Shown here piece by piece: positions 1 to 7,268 of a stretch of 11,108 bases of DNA. The translations under genes were made by a program, and so were the position numbers. The stretch comes from Palsa-883 sp963847615 (GTDB lineage: Bacteria > Pseudomonadota > Alphaproteobacteria > Acetobacterales > Acetobacteraceae), in assembly GCA_963847615.1 (NCBI GenBank), contig CAWKAN010000037.1:1-11108 (forward strand). The letters are read 5' to 3'. The notes under the pieces are model-generated. The model worked only from the letters and a program-made list of their open reading frames with translations, searched no databases and was not told where the DNA came from. Numbering within the stretch: the first letter of the stretch is position 1; the number at the start of each line of letters is the position of its first letter.

Positions 1-756
1 CAGCAGCGTCCTGTGCCAGGCGGAGCGCGTCACCGCCAGACCGCCGAGCAGCGCGTAGGCGCCCCGCAGTACGAACGCCCGCGAGGATCAGATGCGTCGC
101 CGGCGTGACACAGGCGATCGCCGCGCCATGCGCGACATGCGCGCCGATCAGCGCCGGCGGCAGCGGCCCCATGCCGATCTCGTTGCCGCCGTCGCCGATC
201 GCGATCGTGTCCCACGGTCCGGCCAGGAACAGGTCGTCCAGCAGCGTCGGTCCCGGCACTGATATCGCCGCCGCGCATGTTGCGCGCGGTGCCGTCGGCG
301 GTGCGGCCAGCAGCGTTCGATCGCCACCGCGAGTTGCACATCGTTGGCGCGCCAGCACGCGACGACGTCATCGACCGAGCCGCCCAAGGGCACGACATCC
401 AGGGGCGCGACATCCAGCGGGATTTCCGCAAGCCCCGACAGAGCGGCGCGACAGGCCGGCGCGCAGGGTTGGTCAGTGCAGTTCCGCACGGGATCCCGAC
501 CCGGCGCAGCGCGTGCGCCAGCAGCGCCGTAGCGACCGGCCCGTCGGTCTCCGCCGCCGGCGGCGTGCCCTCCGGCACATAGAACCCGGTGATCAGCCCG
601 ATCGTGCACACGCCCGGCGGCACCGCCAACTTCAGCCAGCGCCGCGACCGCGCCGCGCAGACCACCGCGCGATGCGGCGAACAGCGGGGCGATATTGCGC
701 CCGACATCCTGGTGGATGACCGCCTCGATCGCATCGATCAGCGCGGGGCGGTTCAC
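1..756 (-). pseudogene. D-glutamate cyclase-like protein (DUF4392), frameshifted and cut by the window edge
   Basis: DUF4392 is the catalytic domain of D-glutamate cyclase, which converts D-glutamate to 5-oxo-D-proline. A GTG start at 754-756 opens MNRPALIDAIEAV. The family core is readable in pieces spread over all three minus frames: GLITGFYVPEG, then PPAAETDGPVATALLAHALR (roughly 530-600), then PLDVVPLGGSVDDVVACWRA, then ARNMRGGDIS, then a G-D-G-G-N-E-I-G-M-G motif near 180-205, and CVTPATHLILAG near 85-115. At least four frame changes are needed (near 630, 450, 310 and 70), so as written no intact protein is made. The start lies 16 bp after the stop of the UPF0317 gene, so the two are almost certainly co-transcribed. 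The C-terminus runs off the left edge. The family call is strong. Whether the frameshifts are real or sequencing errors cannot be decided here. Confidence 0.87.
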
Positions 757-772
757 GCGCCTGATGCAGCCT

Positions 773-1560
773 CTAGAGCGCCGCGAGCTTGGTGTTGCGC
801 AGATCGGTGATCAGCATGCTGCCCGGCGCGTGGGTGATCCGGAATTCAGGCTTCACCGCGGCGACCACCGCTTGCGGCGTCACGCCGCACGCCCAGAACA
901 CCGGCAGTTCTCCGCGCCTACCGGCACCGGGTCGCCATAATCCGGCCGCGCGATGTCACGGATGCCGATGGCGCCGGGTCGCCGAGATGGATCGGCGCCC
1001 CATGAACGGCCGGAAACCGCGAGGTGACCTGCACGGCGCGACACGACCGCCGGAATCGGCCGCATCGAGACCACCAGCTTGCCGTGAAACACGCCGGCCG
1101 GCATCGTCGGCAGCGTGGTGATGTACATCGGCACGTGTGCACCGCTCGACATGACGGACCGGGATGCCGGCCTCGAGGAGCGCCGACTCGAAGGTGAAGC
1201 TGCAACCGATGAGAAACACACCAGGTCGTCGCTCCAGAGGCGGGTCAGGTCGGTCGGCTCCTCGACGAGCACGCCGTCGCGCAAACGCGGTAGCGCGGGA
1301 GGTCGGTGCGAAGGTCAGGTCCTCGCCCGGCGCCATCAGCCGCGGCTCGCCGGCTTCGACCACCTCGAGCAGCGGACAGGGCTCGGGTTGCCCTGGGTGA
1401 ACAGGAGGAAATCGAAGGCCAGGGCCCGCGGCAGGACGACCAGGTTCGCCTGCACGAAGCCGGGCGCCATGCCGGAGGTCGGGCCGGTGAACAGGCCCTG
1501 GCGCATGCGCAGCCACTCGGGGCGGCCGCTGCTGGTGCCGATCGCGACAAATCCGTCCAT
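773..1560 (-). pseudogene. UPF0317/DUF1445 (YcsI-type) putative hydro-lyase, many frameshifts
   Basis: This family has no settled reaction. It is annotated as a putative hydro-lyase and is fused to DUF4392 in human D-glutamate cyclase. Hallmarks are present but scattered over three frames: FTGPTSGMAPGFVQANLVVL, LPRALAFDFLLF, PCPLLEVVEAGEPRLMAPGE, DLRTDLPRYRV, RDGVLVEEPTDLTRLW, FLIGCSFTFESALLEAGIPV, RHVE, PAGVFHGKLVVSMRPIPA, VTSRFPAVHGAPIHLGDP, GIRDIARPDYGDPVPV, and ITHAPGSMLITDLRN followed by TAG at 773-775. At least seven frame changes are needed. The total span (788 nt) matches the usual 260-270 residues, so the changes are small indels rather than large losses. The proposed ATG at 1558-1560 follows a good GGGAGG ribosome site (1565-1570) with 4-nt spacing. 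A second Met at 1504-1506 is possible. No stop separates it in frame from the preceding gene. Confidence 0.92.
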
Positions 1561-1563
1561 AAC

Positions 1564-3054
1564 GCCTCCCGCACGCACCGCCTGGAATTGCCCGGTGCCG
1601 AACTGGGTCAGGTTGATCGGCCCCTTATGGTGGTCGCTGGCACTGCCCAGCACAACGGTCCCCTGCATCCGCCCGTCGGCGACGGCGCCATCCAACTGGT
1701 CGGAGATCGTCGCGCCTTCGTCCCGGGTCCGGAAGATCAGATGGATGACGTCGGCGTCGAGACTGCCGGTCACCGGGCCGTCGAACTGCAGCGAACTCTG
1801 GCTGCCGGTGATCGCGCCGCCCTGTTGCTGCAAGGTCAGCCGGTGCGAACGCTCGCCGTGCAGGAAGCGCACATGGACCTCCCACGCGCCGGAGACGTCG
1901 ATCGTCGGCACCGCTGGCGCGGGGTGCGCGGCGACCGGCGCGGACAGCGCGGCGGCGATGGCGCGGCCGACCTGCTCGGCCTCGCCCGGCTGCAGCCCGA
2001 ACGGATCGATTTCGATCGAATTCCGGGTGACCGTCGTGTCGTCCAGCATCACCCGCGGCTCGCCGTCCAGCACGCGCAGGCGCAACGCCTCGCCGTCCAG
2101 GCCGAACCTCGCCGCGTCCCAGCGCACGCGCAGCCGCGGCACGCGCACCACGCCCTGCGGCGCGATGACCTCGGTGCCGACGCCGGGCAGGTAGAGCCGT
2201 CCGGCGATCGTCGCCAGATCGGCATTCCAGCGCGCCAGCTCGACGGCCGGGTCGCGATGCTCGAACCAGACCTCCAGCGCGGCCAGCACGCCGATCACGT
2301 CCTCCTTCGACACCTTCATGCCGCGCGCGAAGGCCTGGTGGGGCGAGGCGTTGCGCCACGCCGCCTGGATCAGGTCCTTGCGGCCGAGCAGCAACCCGCT
2401 GGTCTGCGGCCCGCGCAGGAAATTCCCCCCGCTGTAGATCACCATGTCGGCGCCGCGCGCCAGATAGGGGCTGGGCTTCTCGATGTGTTCCGAGGCGGCA
2501 TCGACCAGCACCGGGATGCCGCGCGGCCTGGCGCGCGCGACGAGACCTCCAGCCGGACCTGCGCGGCGGCCTCGTGCGTGCCGAGCGCGGCGAGATCGCC
2601 ACCAATTCGGTCAGCGCCGCGTCCAGGTCGGCGAGGCGTCTCGATCTCGACGATATGCGTGCCAACCATGCGGATGGCCTGGTCATAGGCGAAGCGCTGG
2701 TTCTTCAACATGATCACGCGGTTCACCCAGCCATCGGTGAACGGCAGGCGCAGCATCTTCACCGGATCGTTGCCGGCGACGCAGGCGGTGGTGGCCAGCG
2801 TCAGCGCGGCGGCGCTGCCGCAGGTCACCATGCCCCACTCCGCGCCGGTCAGCTCCGCGATGCGGCGGCTGGCGCCCTCCATCAGCTCGTCCAGGCTGAC
2901 GAAGTGGCGCGACGCCCGGGCGACCGCTTCGCGCACCTCGGGCAGCATCAGGCTGCCGCTGTGCGCGGTGCGCACGCTGGCGCAGTTGATAAAGGGACGT
3001 ACGCCGAGCGCAGATAGGGATAGGTGTTGCGCCCCGCCGGCCAACGTCGTTCAT
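1564..3054 (-). pseudogene. SelA-like (fold type I) PLP-dependent enzyme with C-terminal extra domain, frameshifted
   Basis: Resembles the selenocysteine-synthase/D-glucosaminate-6-phosphate ammonia-lyase-like family, annotated as class V-fold aminotransferase; the substrate is unknown. ATG 3052-3054 follows a GGGGGG ribosome site and lies 18 bp after the aminotransferase stop. The family reading AGRNTYPYLRS, GVRPFINCASVRTAHSG, HFVSLDELMEGASRRIAEL, MVTCGSAAALTLAT is clear, then IPVLVDAASEHIEKPSPYLA and the PLP-site stretch MVIYSGGNFLRGPQTSGLLL. The residue expected to be the Schiff-base lysine is Asn here (codon at 2422-2424). About 100 C-terminal residues form a further domain beginning DVSGAWEVHVRFLHGERSHR and ending PINLTQFGTGQFQAVRA. 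Frame changes occur near 3040, 3005, 2637, 2590 and 2540. From 2511 downward the frame is open without a stop into the UPF0317 gene, so the end is set by homology. The family call is firm and the activity doubtful. Confidence 0.83.
1565..1570 (-). promoter_or_regulatory. Shine-Dalgarno site of the UPF0317 gene
   Basis: GGGAGG on the minus strand, four bases before the ATG at 1558-1560. It supports an independent translation start for the UPF0317 gene even though the preceding reading frame runs through without a stop. Confidence 0.65.
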
Positions 3055-3071
3055 GTCCGTGCCCCCCTGTG

Positions 3072-4451
3072 TCAGATGGCGCCCTCGCGGCGCAACGCGC
3101 GGACCGTGCTGCGGAATGCCTCGACCGTCACCTTCATCTCGTCGTCGCCATGCGTCGCCGAGATGGTGCCCGACGGTCCGGAATTCACGTCAACGCCGTT
3201 CACCAGCATGCCCATGCGCAGAGCCGACGCGATGGCCTCGCCGCGCTTGTTGCCGAGCATCGTCGGAACGAACGCGACGGCATCGAAGGTGCTGGGCGTG
3301 ATGTCGGCGTTGTCGGGATTGGTGAACACATGGAAGCCGGAATAGGAGCCGTGCACGGCCCATTTCAGCCCCTCGTCCTCCAGCACCTCGTTCATCCGCT
3401 GGCGTAGCGTCGCGCCATAGGCGTTGGCCTTGGCGCAGGCATCCGTGCTGGCCAGGATCTCCAGCGTCGCGATGCCGGCGGCGGCGGAGACCGGGTTGGC
3501 GTTGAACGTGCCGGGATGCGCGATCTTCTCGATCCCCGCCGCCTTGGTGCGCTTGAAGTCGAGCAGGTCCATGATGTCGCGGCGTCCGGTCACCGCCCCG
3601 CCAGGCAGGCCGCCGGCAAGGATCTTCGCCAGCGTGGTCAGGTCCGGCGTGATGCCCAGCGCCTGCTGCGCGCCGCCCGGGGCGCAGCGGAAGCCGGTGA
3701 CCACCTCATCGAAGATCAGGATCGTGCCGGACTGCTTGGTCAGCGTGCGCAGGGTGCGCAGGAAGTCGGGCACGATCGGCATGCGGCCGAAATGCGCCCC
3801 CGTGGGCTCCACGATCACCGCGGCGATATCGCGGTGCTGCTCGAACAGCCTGGTCAGCTCGGCGGTGTCGTTCGGATCGCACAACAGCGTGTTGTCGGCG
3901 ATGCCGCCCAGCACGCCGATCGAGGCGGCGCCGTCGAAATGATTGTGGTGCCCGCTGGTCATGTGGTCGTGCCAGCCATGGAAGTGGCCGCGGAAGCGCA
4001 GCAGCTTGCCCCGCCCGGTGTAGGCGCGGGCCAGGCGCAGCGCCATCAGCGTCGCCTCGGTGCCCGAGGAGGTGAAGCGCACGCACTCGGCGGACGGCAC
4101 CATCTGGCAGATCAGCTCGGCCCAGCGCACCTCCAGTTCGTGGCAGGCGCCGAAATGCGTGCCGCGGTCCAGCGCGGCGTGCACCGCCGCCATCACCGTG
4201 GGGTGGTTGTGGCCAAGGATCAGCGCGCCATGGCCGCCGAAATAATCGACGTAGCGGTTGCCGTCGACGTCCCACTTCAGCGGGCCCGCGGCGCGGCTGA
4301 CGTAGATCGGGTACGGATCGAAGTTGCGGCTGTCGTGCGCCAGGCCGCTCGGCAGCACGGCGCGCGCCGCCTCGGCGAGCCGGGCGGAGCCTTGGGTCAT
4401 CGCTTCGTAGGTGGCGAGGATGGTGGCGTTCGGCAGCGTGGTCGCGGACAT
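3072..4451 (-). CDS. Class III aminotransferase, glutamate-1-semialdehyde 2,1-aminomutase-like
   Basis: An intact 459-residue PLP enzyme, the only undamaged gene of the operon. The ATG at 4449-4451 is chosen because GGGGAG (4458-4463) lies 6 nt upstream. Visible features: substrate-side DGNRYVDYFGGHGALILGHN (from residue 63), the cofactor-phosphate loop SSGTEA at 128-133, GHFHGWHDH near 155-163, the Asp of the IFDEVVTGFR motif (D248) that contacts the PLP ring nitrogen, and Schiff-base Lys276 in TTLAKILAGGLPGGA. The family includes HemL, but the length, context and oxygenase neighbour argue for an amino-acid catabolic or biosynthetic transaminase or mutase rather than tetrapyrrole synthesis. 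TGA is followed after 17 nt by the SelA-like start, so they are co-transcribed. Two kinds of PLP enzyme side by side suggest amino-acid chemistry. Substrate unknown. Confidence 0.93.
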   Translation of the reverse strand: MSATTLPNATILATYEAMTQGSARLAEAARAVLPSGLAHDSRNFDPYPIYVSRAAGPLKWDVDGNRYVDYFGGHGALILGHNHPTVMAAVHAALDRGTHFGACHELEVRWAELICQMVPSAECVRFTSSGTEATLMALRLARAYTGRGKLLRFRGHFHGWHDHMTSGHHNHFDGAASIGVLGGIADNTLLCDPNDTAELTRLFEQHRDIAAVIVEPTGAHFGRMPIVPDFLRTLRTLTKQSGTILIFDEVVTGFRCAPGGAQQALGITPDLTTLAKILAGGLPGGAVTGRRDIMDLLDFKRTKAAGIEKIAHPGTFNANPVSAAAGIATLEILASTDACAKANAYGATLRQRMNEVLEDEGLKWAVHGSYSGFHVFTNPDNADITPSTFDAVAFVPTMLGNKRGEAIASALRMGMLVNGVDVNSGPSGTISATHGDDEMKVTVEAFRSTVRALRREGAI

Positions 4452-4457
4452 CGATGG

Positions 4458-4463
4458 CTCCCC
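4458..4463 (-). promoter_or_regulatory. Shine-Dalgarno site deciding the aminotransferase start
   Basis: GGGGAG on the minus strand, six bases before ATG 4449-4451. The frame is open 43 codons further upstream to 4580, but that extension runs into the inverted repeat and lacks family similarity, so the internal start is preferred. Confidence 0.7.
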
Positions 4464-4554
4464 TGGGGTCGTGGCGACTATAGCGCGTGCCGGGCCGACG
4501 GCCAGTGACGCATGGCCACAGTGCCACCGCAAGGAAAGGCGCAGGGCCGAGACG

Positions 4555-4628
4555 CCGTAGGGCGGGAAAGCGCAGCGCATCCCGCCACTCCGGGATGGCG
4601 GGATGCGCTGCGCTTTCCCGCCCTACGG
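4555..4628. repeat. Perfect 33-bp inverted repeat, REPIN-like, 8-bp loop
   Basis: Positions 4555-4587 are exactly the reverse complement of 4596-4628, with an 8-base loop at 4588-4595. Each arm is itself a small imperfect hairpin (GGCGGGA ... TCCCGCC), so the whole is two inverted REP-type hairpins, the layout of a REPIN or BIME. It fills the middle of the 185-bp gap between the oxygenase and aminotransferase genes. In the transcript it would form a very stable stem, which could protect or end the upstream part of the mRNA. There is no T tract, so a standard intrinsic terminator is unlikely. Confidence 0.9.
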
Positions 4629-4636
4629 AGCGGCGC

Positions 4637-5468
4637 TCAATGCGCCATTGCCATCGCCGGGATGCTCTCGGACGCCTTCCAGAAGCGGCCGACCAAGTCC
4701 GCGTGGGCGCGCAACGCAGCCGCGTCCTCGTCGGCCAGCGGCGCCGGCTCGTGGTCGAAGTGCCCGTAGGCGTCGGTGCCGCGCACCAGCGTGGCCGACA
4801 GGCGCGTGGTGCCGACATGGCGCACGCGGGTCGGGATGTAGCTGACGCCGATGCCGATGCGCCGCGCCCCGGTGCGGTTCCCCGGAGCGGTGGAACGCCA
4901 GCGTGTGGTGGAACGACACCTCGCCGGCGGCGAGGTGCAGCGCCACGGCGCGGCTTTCGTCGACCGCGTCGGCCAGCGTCTGGCCGCGCGACAGCATGGC
5001 CTTCGGGTCCGGCTGGTCGAAATGCGGGCGCTGGCCGGTGGTGTGGGAGCCCGGGATGATCTGCACGCAGCCGTTCGCCGCGGTGGAGTCGGTCAGCGCG
5101 ACCCAGGCGGTGACGTGCTCGAACGGCGCCAGGCCGAAATAGGTGGCGTCCTGGTGCCAGGGGACGAAGGTTTCGCTGTGCGGTTCCTTCAGCCAGACGG
5201 TGGTGTGGAACACCATGATGTCGGGGCCGATCAGCGCTTCGACGCAGTCGAGGATGCGCTGGTGGCGCACCAGCGCGGCGGCCCAGGGAAACAGCAGGTA
5301 GGGCTTCACCCGGTTGGTGGATTGGCGGCGGGTGCCGTCCCGCTGCATCGGGCCGCAGCCCTGCTCGCAGCCGGCGCGGTAGAAGGCGGTTTCCTCGGCG
5401 GTCAGCAGCGGATGGCCGGGCAGGTAGCCGTCGATGGCGTAGCGGTCGATCTCGGCGGTGGTCAGCAT
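4637..5468 (-). CDS. Phytanoyl-CoA dioxygenase (PhyH) family Fe(II)/2-oxoglutarate oxygenase, one frameshift
   Basis: PhyH-family enzymes hydroxylate small molecules using Fe(II), 2-oxoglutarate and O2. The start ATG 5466-5468 gives MLTTAEIDRYAIDGYLPG. The iron-binding HxD is H105/D107 in VPWHQDATYFG. NGCVQIIPGSHTTGQ is the usual strand before the second half. The distal His is in FHHTLAFHRSG (H193 most likely), followed by N-R-T-G-A-R-R, which supplies the 2-oxoglutarate-binding Arg. One extra base in the CCCC run at 4880-4883 breaks the frame. Without it the protein continues RIGIGVSYIPTRVRHVGTTR to ...SIPAMAMAH and stops at 4637, about 276 residues, normal for the family. As written the frame would run on to 4623. 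It is the first recognisable gene of the operon, and a coupled ATGCTGA overlap joins it to a reading-frame remnant upstream. Confidence 0.9.
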
Positions 5469-5545
5469 GACAGTGCCGCGAGCCGGGCGTCGACTTCCGC
5501 CTCGGACAGCGATGGAGCCGGGTCAGAAACTGATTGCTGTGCCCG
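5462..5545 (-). pseudogene. Possible C-terminal remnant of a lost upstream operon gene
   Basis: A minus-strand frame reading ALRDRAQQSVSDPAPSLSEA then EVDARLAALSC ends with TGA at 5462-5464, overlapping the oxygenase start in ATGCTGA. The composition and the coupled stop/start look like the tail of a real gene. The frame is closed by a stop near 5624, next to the end of the immunity gene, so the rest of that gene is missing. The product is unrecognised. It may equally be a chance open frame in GC-rich DNA. The rest of the gap (5546-5610) shows nothing else. Confidence 0.3.
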
Positions 5546-5610
5546 GTCGCGCAAAGCACCCAAACGCTCGCAGCGACCACCGATCCGAGTGGGTGCCGAG
5601 CCCGACAATG

Positions 5611-5880
5611 TCACGCCCGATGCGCCTGGGGGCGCTCATCCCTCGCGATGGTCTCAAGGCAGTAGTCGTATTCGCCGGTTTCCAGAGGCAGGCCAGCCTT
5701 CCGGGCGATCGCCTCGGCCTGCTGCTCCGTCAATGGATAAACGCCCAGAATGTCGGGGTCGGTTCCCGGAACACTCGCGACGTCGCGCGCGTAACCGAGA
5801 AGGTCGGTGGGCAGCACGAGGATCTTGCACAGGTACTCGGTTTGCTTGTCGTAGGCCGTCAAGGTCAGGTCGGCATTCAT
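5611..5880 (-). CDS. Candidate immunity protein for the adjacent E3-type ribonuclease toxin
   Basis: Encodes 89 residues starting MNADLTLTAYDKQTEYL and ending RDERPQAHRA. The start ATG overlaps the toxin stop as ATGA (5877-5880), so the two are translationally coupled in the usual toxin-then-immunity order. The protein is small, clearly acidic (about 15 Asp/Glu against about 8 Lys/Arg), has no signal peptide or membrane segment, and is close in length to the colicin E3 immunity protein. The opening LTxxDKxTE resembles the opening of that protein, but overall similarity is not obvious. It may belong to one of the small DUF families found beside polymorphic toxins (possibly DUF7683; recalled, not checked). 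The expected role is to bind and block the nuclease in the producer cell. Confidence 0.75.
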   Translation of the reverse strand: MNADLTLTAYDKQTEYLCKILVLPTDLLGYARDVASVPGTDPDILGVYPLTEQQAEAIARKAGLPLETGEYDYCLETIARDERPQAHRA

Positions 5881-6227
5881 GGTTCGATCCGATAGTCCGG
5901 ATTGGCGGGTTTGGTCCTGGCACCGGATTCCGGGTCGAATTCCCCAAGGTGCCGGCCGAAGCGATCATACGCCTCAACGCGGCCGTGCAGGTAGTCCCAT
6001 TCATAGATGACCCCAGAGCGGGATTTCCATCTCTGTCGTAGGCCGCCGCCCGGCTTTGGGGTCTTGCCCCGCACGCGGCGAGCGTCCGGAAAGGCGTGCA
6101 AAAGTGCCGGAGCGGGGACATAAGACGGCCGGGCATTATCGTTGTGATGCGGCGGTCCGGGCGCCATGGGGATGAACTGCCTCTGACCGGTGGCGGGCTT
6201 GATCGGCGGAGGGGGTAGCAACCGCAT
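5877..6227 (-). CDS. Colicin E3-type 16S rRNA ribonuclease domain protein (cytotoxic domain), stand-alone
   Basis: Encodes 116 residues, most of it one nuclease domain. GKTPKPGGGLRQRWKSRSG is followed by IYEWDYLHGRVEAYDRFGRH, LGEFDPESGARTKPANPDYR and IEP. It follows the order and spacing of the colicin E3 C-terminal domain, which cuts 16S rRNA in the ribosomal A site and stops translation. Counterparts of the E3 catalytic residues are D78, H81, E85 and, near the C-terminus, R113. A second acidic residue of E3 two places before the catalytic Glu is Arg83 here. No receptor or translocation domain is present, and a TAA lies 15 nt before the ATG, so a longer in-frame protein is excluded. A later Met (residue 21) is also a possible start. 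GC is lower than in flanking genes, pointing to acquisition. The ATGA overlap with the immunity gene supports a functional pair. Confidence 0.9.
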   Translation of the reverse strand: MRLLPPPPIKPATGQRQFIPMAPGPPHHNDNARPSYVPAPALLHAFPDARRVRGKTPKPGGGLRQRWKSRSGVIYEWDYLHGRVEAYDRFGRHLGEFDPESGARTKPANPDYRIEP

Positions 6228-6275
6228 CCTAATAAAGGTTTAGCAAAGACGATCGTCACAGGGATTGGAGCATGA

Positions 6276-6518
6276 GCAACGCGAGACTTCGGCGTCGCGA
6301 CGGGATGGGTGATGGTCTGCCCGATCACGACGAAGATCAAGGCCTCCCCATTTGAAGTGCAGATCCCTCGCGGCCTCGGGGCGCATGGCTGCGTTGTGGC
6401 ATCCGAGTTGCGGACCATGGATTATCTGCTGCGGCACGCTCGGTTCATGGAGAAGGCCCCGGTGGGCCTGCCCCAACAGGTGCAGGCGATCGCCTGCGCG
6501 ACCACCGGCTGCCGCTGA
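6276..6518 (+). pseudogene. mazF: 5'-truncated MazF/PemK-type toxin
   Basis: The readable protein is ATRDFGVATGWVMVCPITTK, IKASPFEVQIPRGLGAHGC, VVASELRTMDYLLRHARFME, KAP..., ending CATTGCR. It matches the MazF pattern (VCPITxxxKxxPFEV ... V(L/V)A(S/D)xLRxxDxxxRxAxFxEKAP), the mRNA-cleaving endoribonuclease toxin. Roughly the first 35-40 residues, including the RRP-A-L-V-L strand, are missing. The frame is closed by TGA at 6273-6275, and the DNA where the 5' end should lie is occupied by the E3 nuclease gene on the other strand. No mazE-like antitoxin is visible. A GTG at 6309 or ATG at 6312 could start a fragment, but it would lack the catalytic N-terminal part. The 114 bp that follow (6519-6632) show no gene. 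Confidence 0.85.
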
Positions 6519-7254
6519 GATGGGTTCTGATGACCGACGACGAGCCGATGGGAGAACGAAAGTTCCTTCGTGGCGTTCAGGGCCAATCCGGAGGTCTTGA
6601 TAGATGATCGACGAGCCAACACACTTGTAGCGATGAGCACCACGCCAACTGCGGACCCGCTGCTGCAACCGTTCCAGCTTCGTCACCTGACGTTGCGCAA
6701 CCGGCTGATGAGCACCTCGCACGAGCCGAACTACGGCGAGGACGGCATGCCGAAAGACCGCTATCGCCTCTATCACGTGGAAAAGGCCAAGGGCGGCATC
6801 GCGCTGACGATGACCGCGGGCTCGGCGGTGGTCTCGCCCGACTCGCCGCCGGTGTTCGGCAACCTGCTCGCCTACAAGGACGAGATCGTGCCGTGGCTGC
6901 GCCGCCTGGCAGACGACTGCCACGCGCATGGCGCGGCGGTCATGATCCAGATCACCCATCTCGGCCGGCGAACGGTGTGGAACAAGGCCGACTGGCTGCC
7001 CGTGCTGGCGCCGTCCCCGGTGCGCGAGGCGGCGCACCGGGCGTTCCCCAAGGCGCTGGAAGACTGGGACATCGCCCGCGAGGAGTGGTTGAGCGGGAAA
7101 ATCTATCGCACCATGGATATTCTAGTGCGGGACCAAAATGGAATCTTCGCGTGAATTTACAGAACAGGGGTTGCACTACCAATGCGATTGCCCTGAGGTA
7201 GTGAGCGTCTGGCATCGGGTCGCGCAATGTGCGTGATACCGGCAGGCAGAAATT

Positions 7255-7260
7255 GGGAGA
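7255..7260 (+). promoter_or_regulatory. Shine-Dalgarno site of the small secreted-protein gene
   Basis: GGGAGA eight bases before ATG 7269-7271. Together with the signal peptide it supports a real start inside the inserted segment. Confidence 0.55.
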
Positions 7261-7268
7261 AGTCCACA

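Noticed and set aside
1306..2688. Long plus-strand open frame (about 460 codons)
   Set aside because: Antisense to the SelA-like and UPF0317 genes; Arg/Ala/Gly/His-rich shadow composition with no motif, usual in GC-rich DNA.
3516..4508. Plus-strand open frame of 330 codons
   Set aside because: Exactly antisense to the intact aminotransferase, whose motifs are clear on the minus strand.
4555..4628. Intrinsic terminator
   Set aside because: Strong stem but no T tract on either side; better described as a REP-type inverted repeat.
3706..5580. Minus-strand open frame of 624 codons spanning the oxygenase and aminotransferase
   Set aside because: Out-of-frame shadow that crosses the inverted repeat and two recognised genes; Arg-rich with no domain.
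4851..6041. Plus-strand open frame of 396 codons
   Set aside because: Antisense to the oxygenase, immunity and toxin genes, which have family motifs on the other strand.
5654..6418. Minus-strand frame that could supply a long N-terminal part to the E3-type toxin
   Set aside because: Its upstream part is antisense to the recognisable mazF remnant, and its downstream part overlaps the nuclease in a different frame without motifs; the toxin's own frame is closed by a stop 15 nt upstream.
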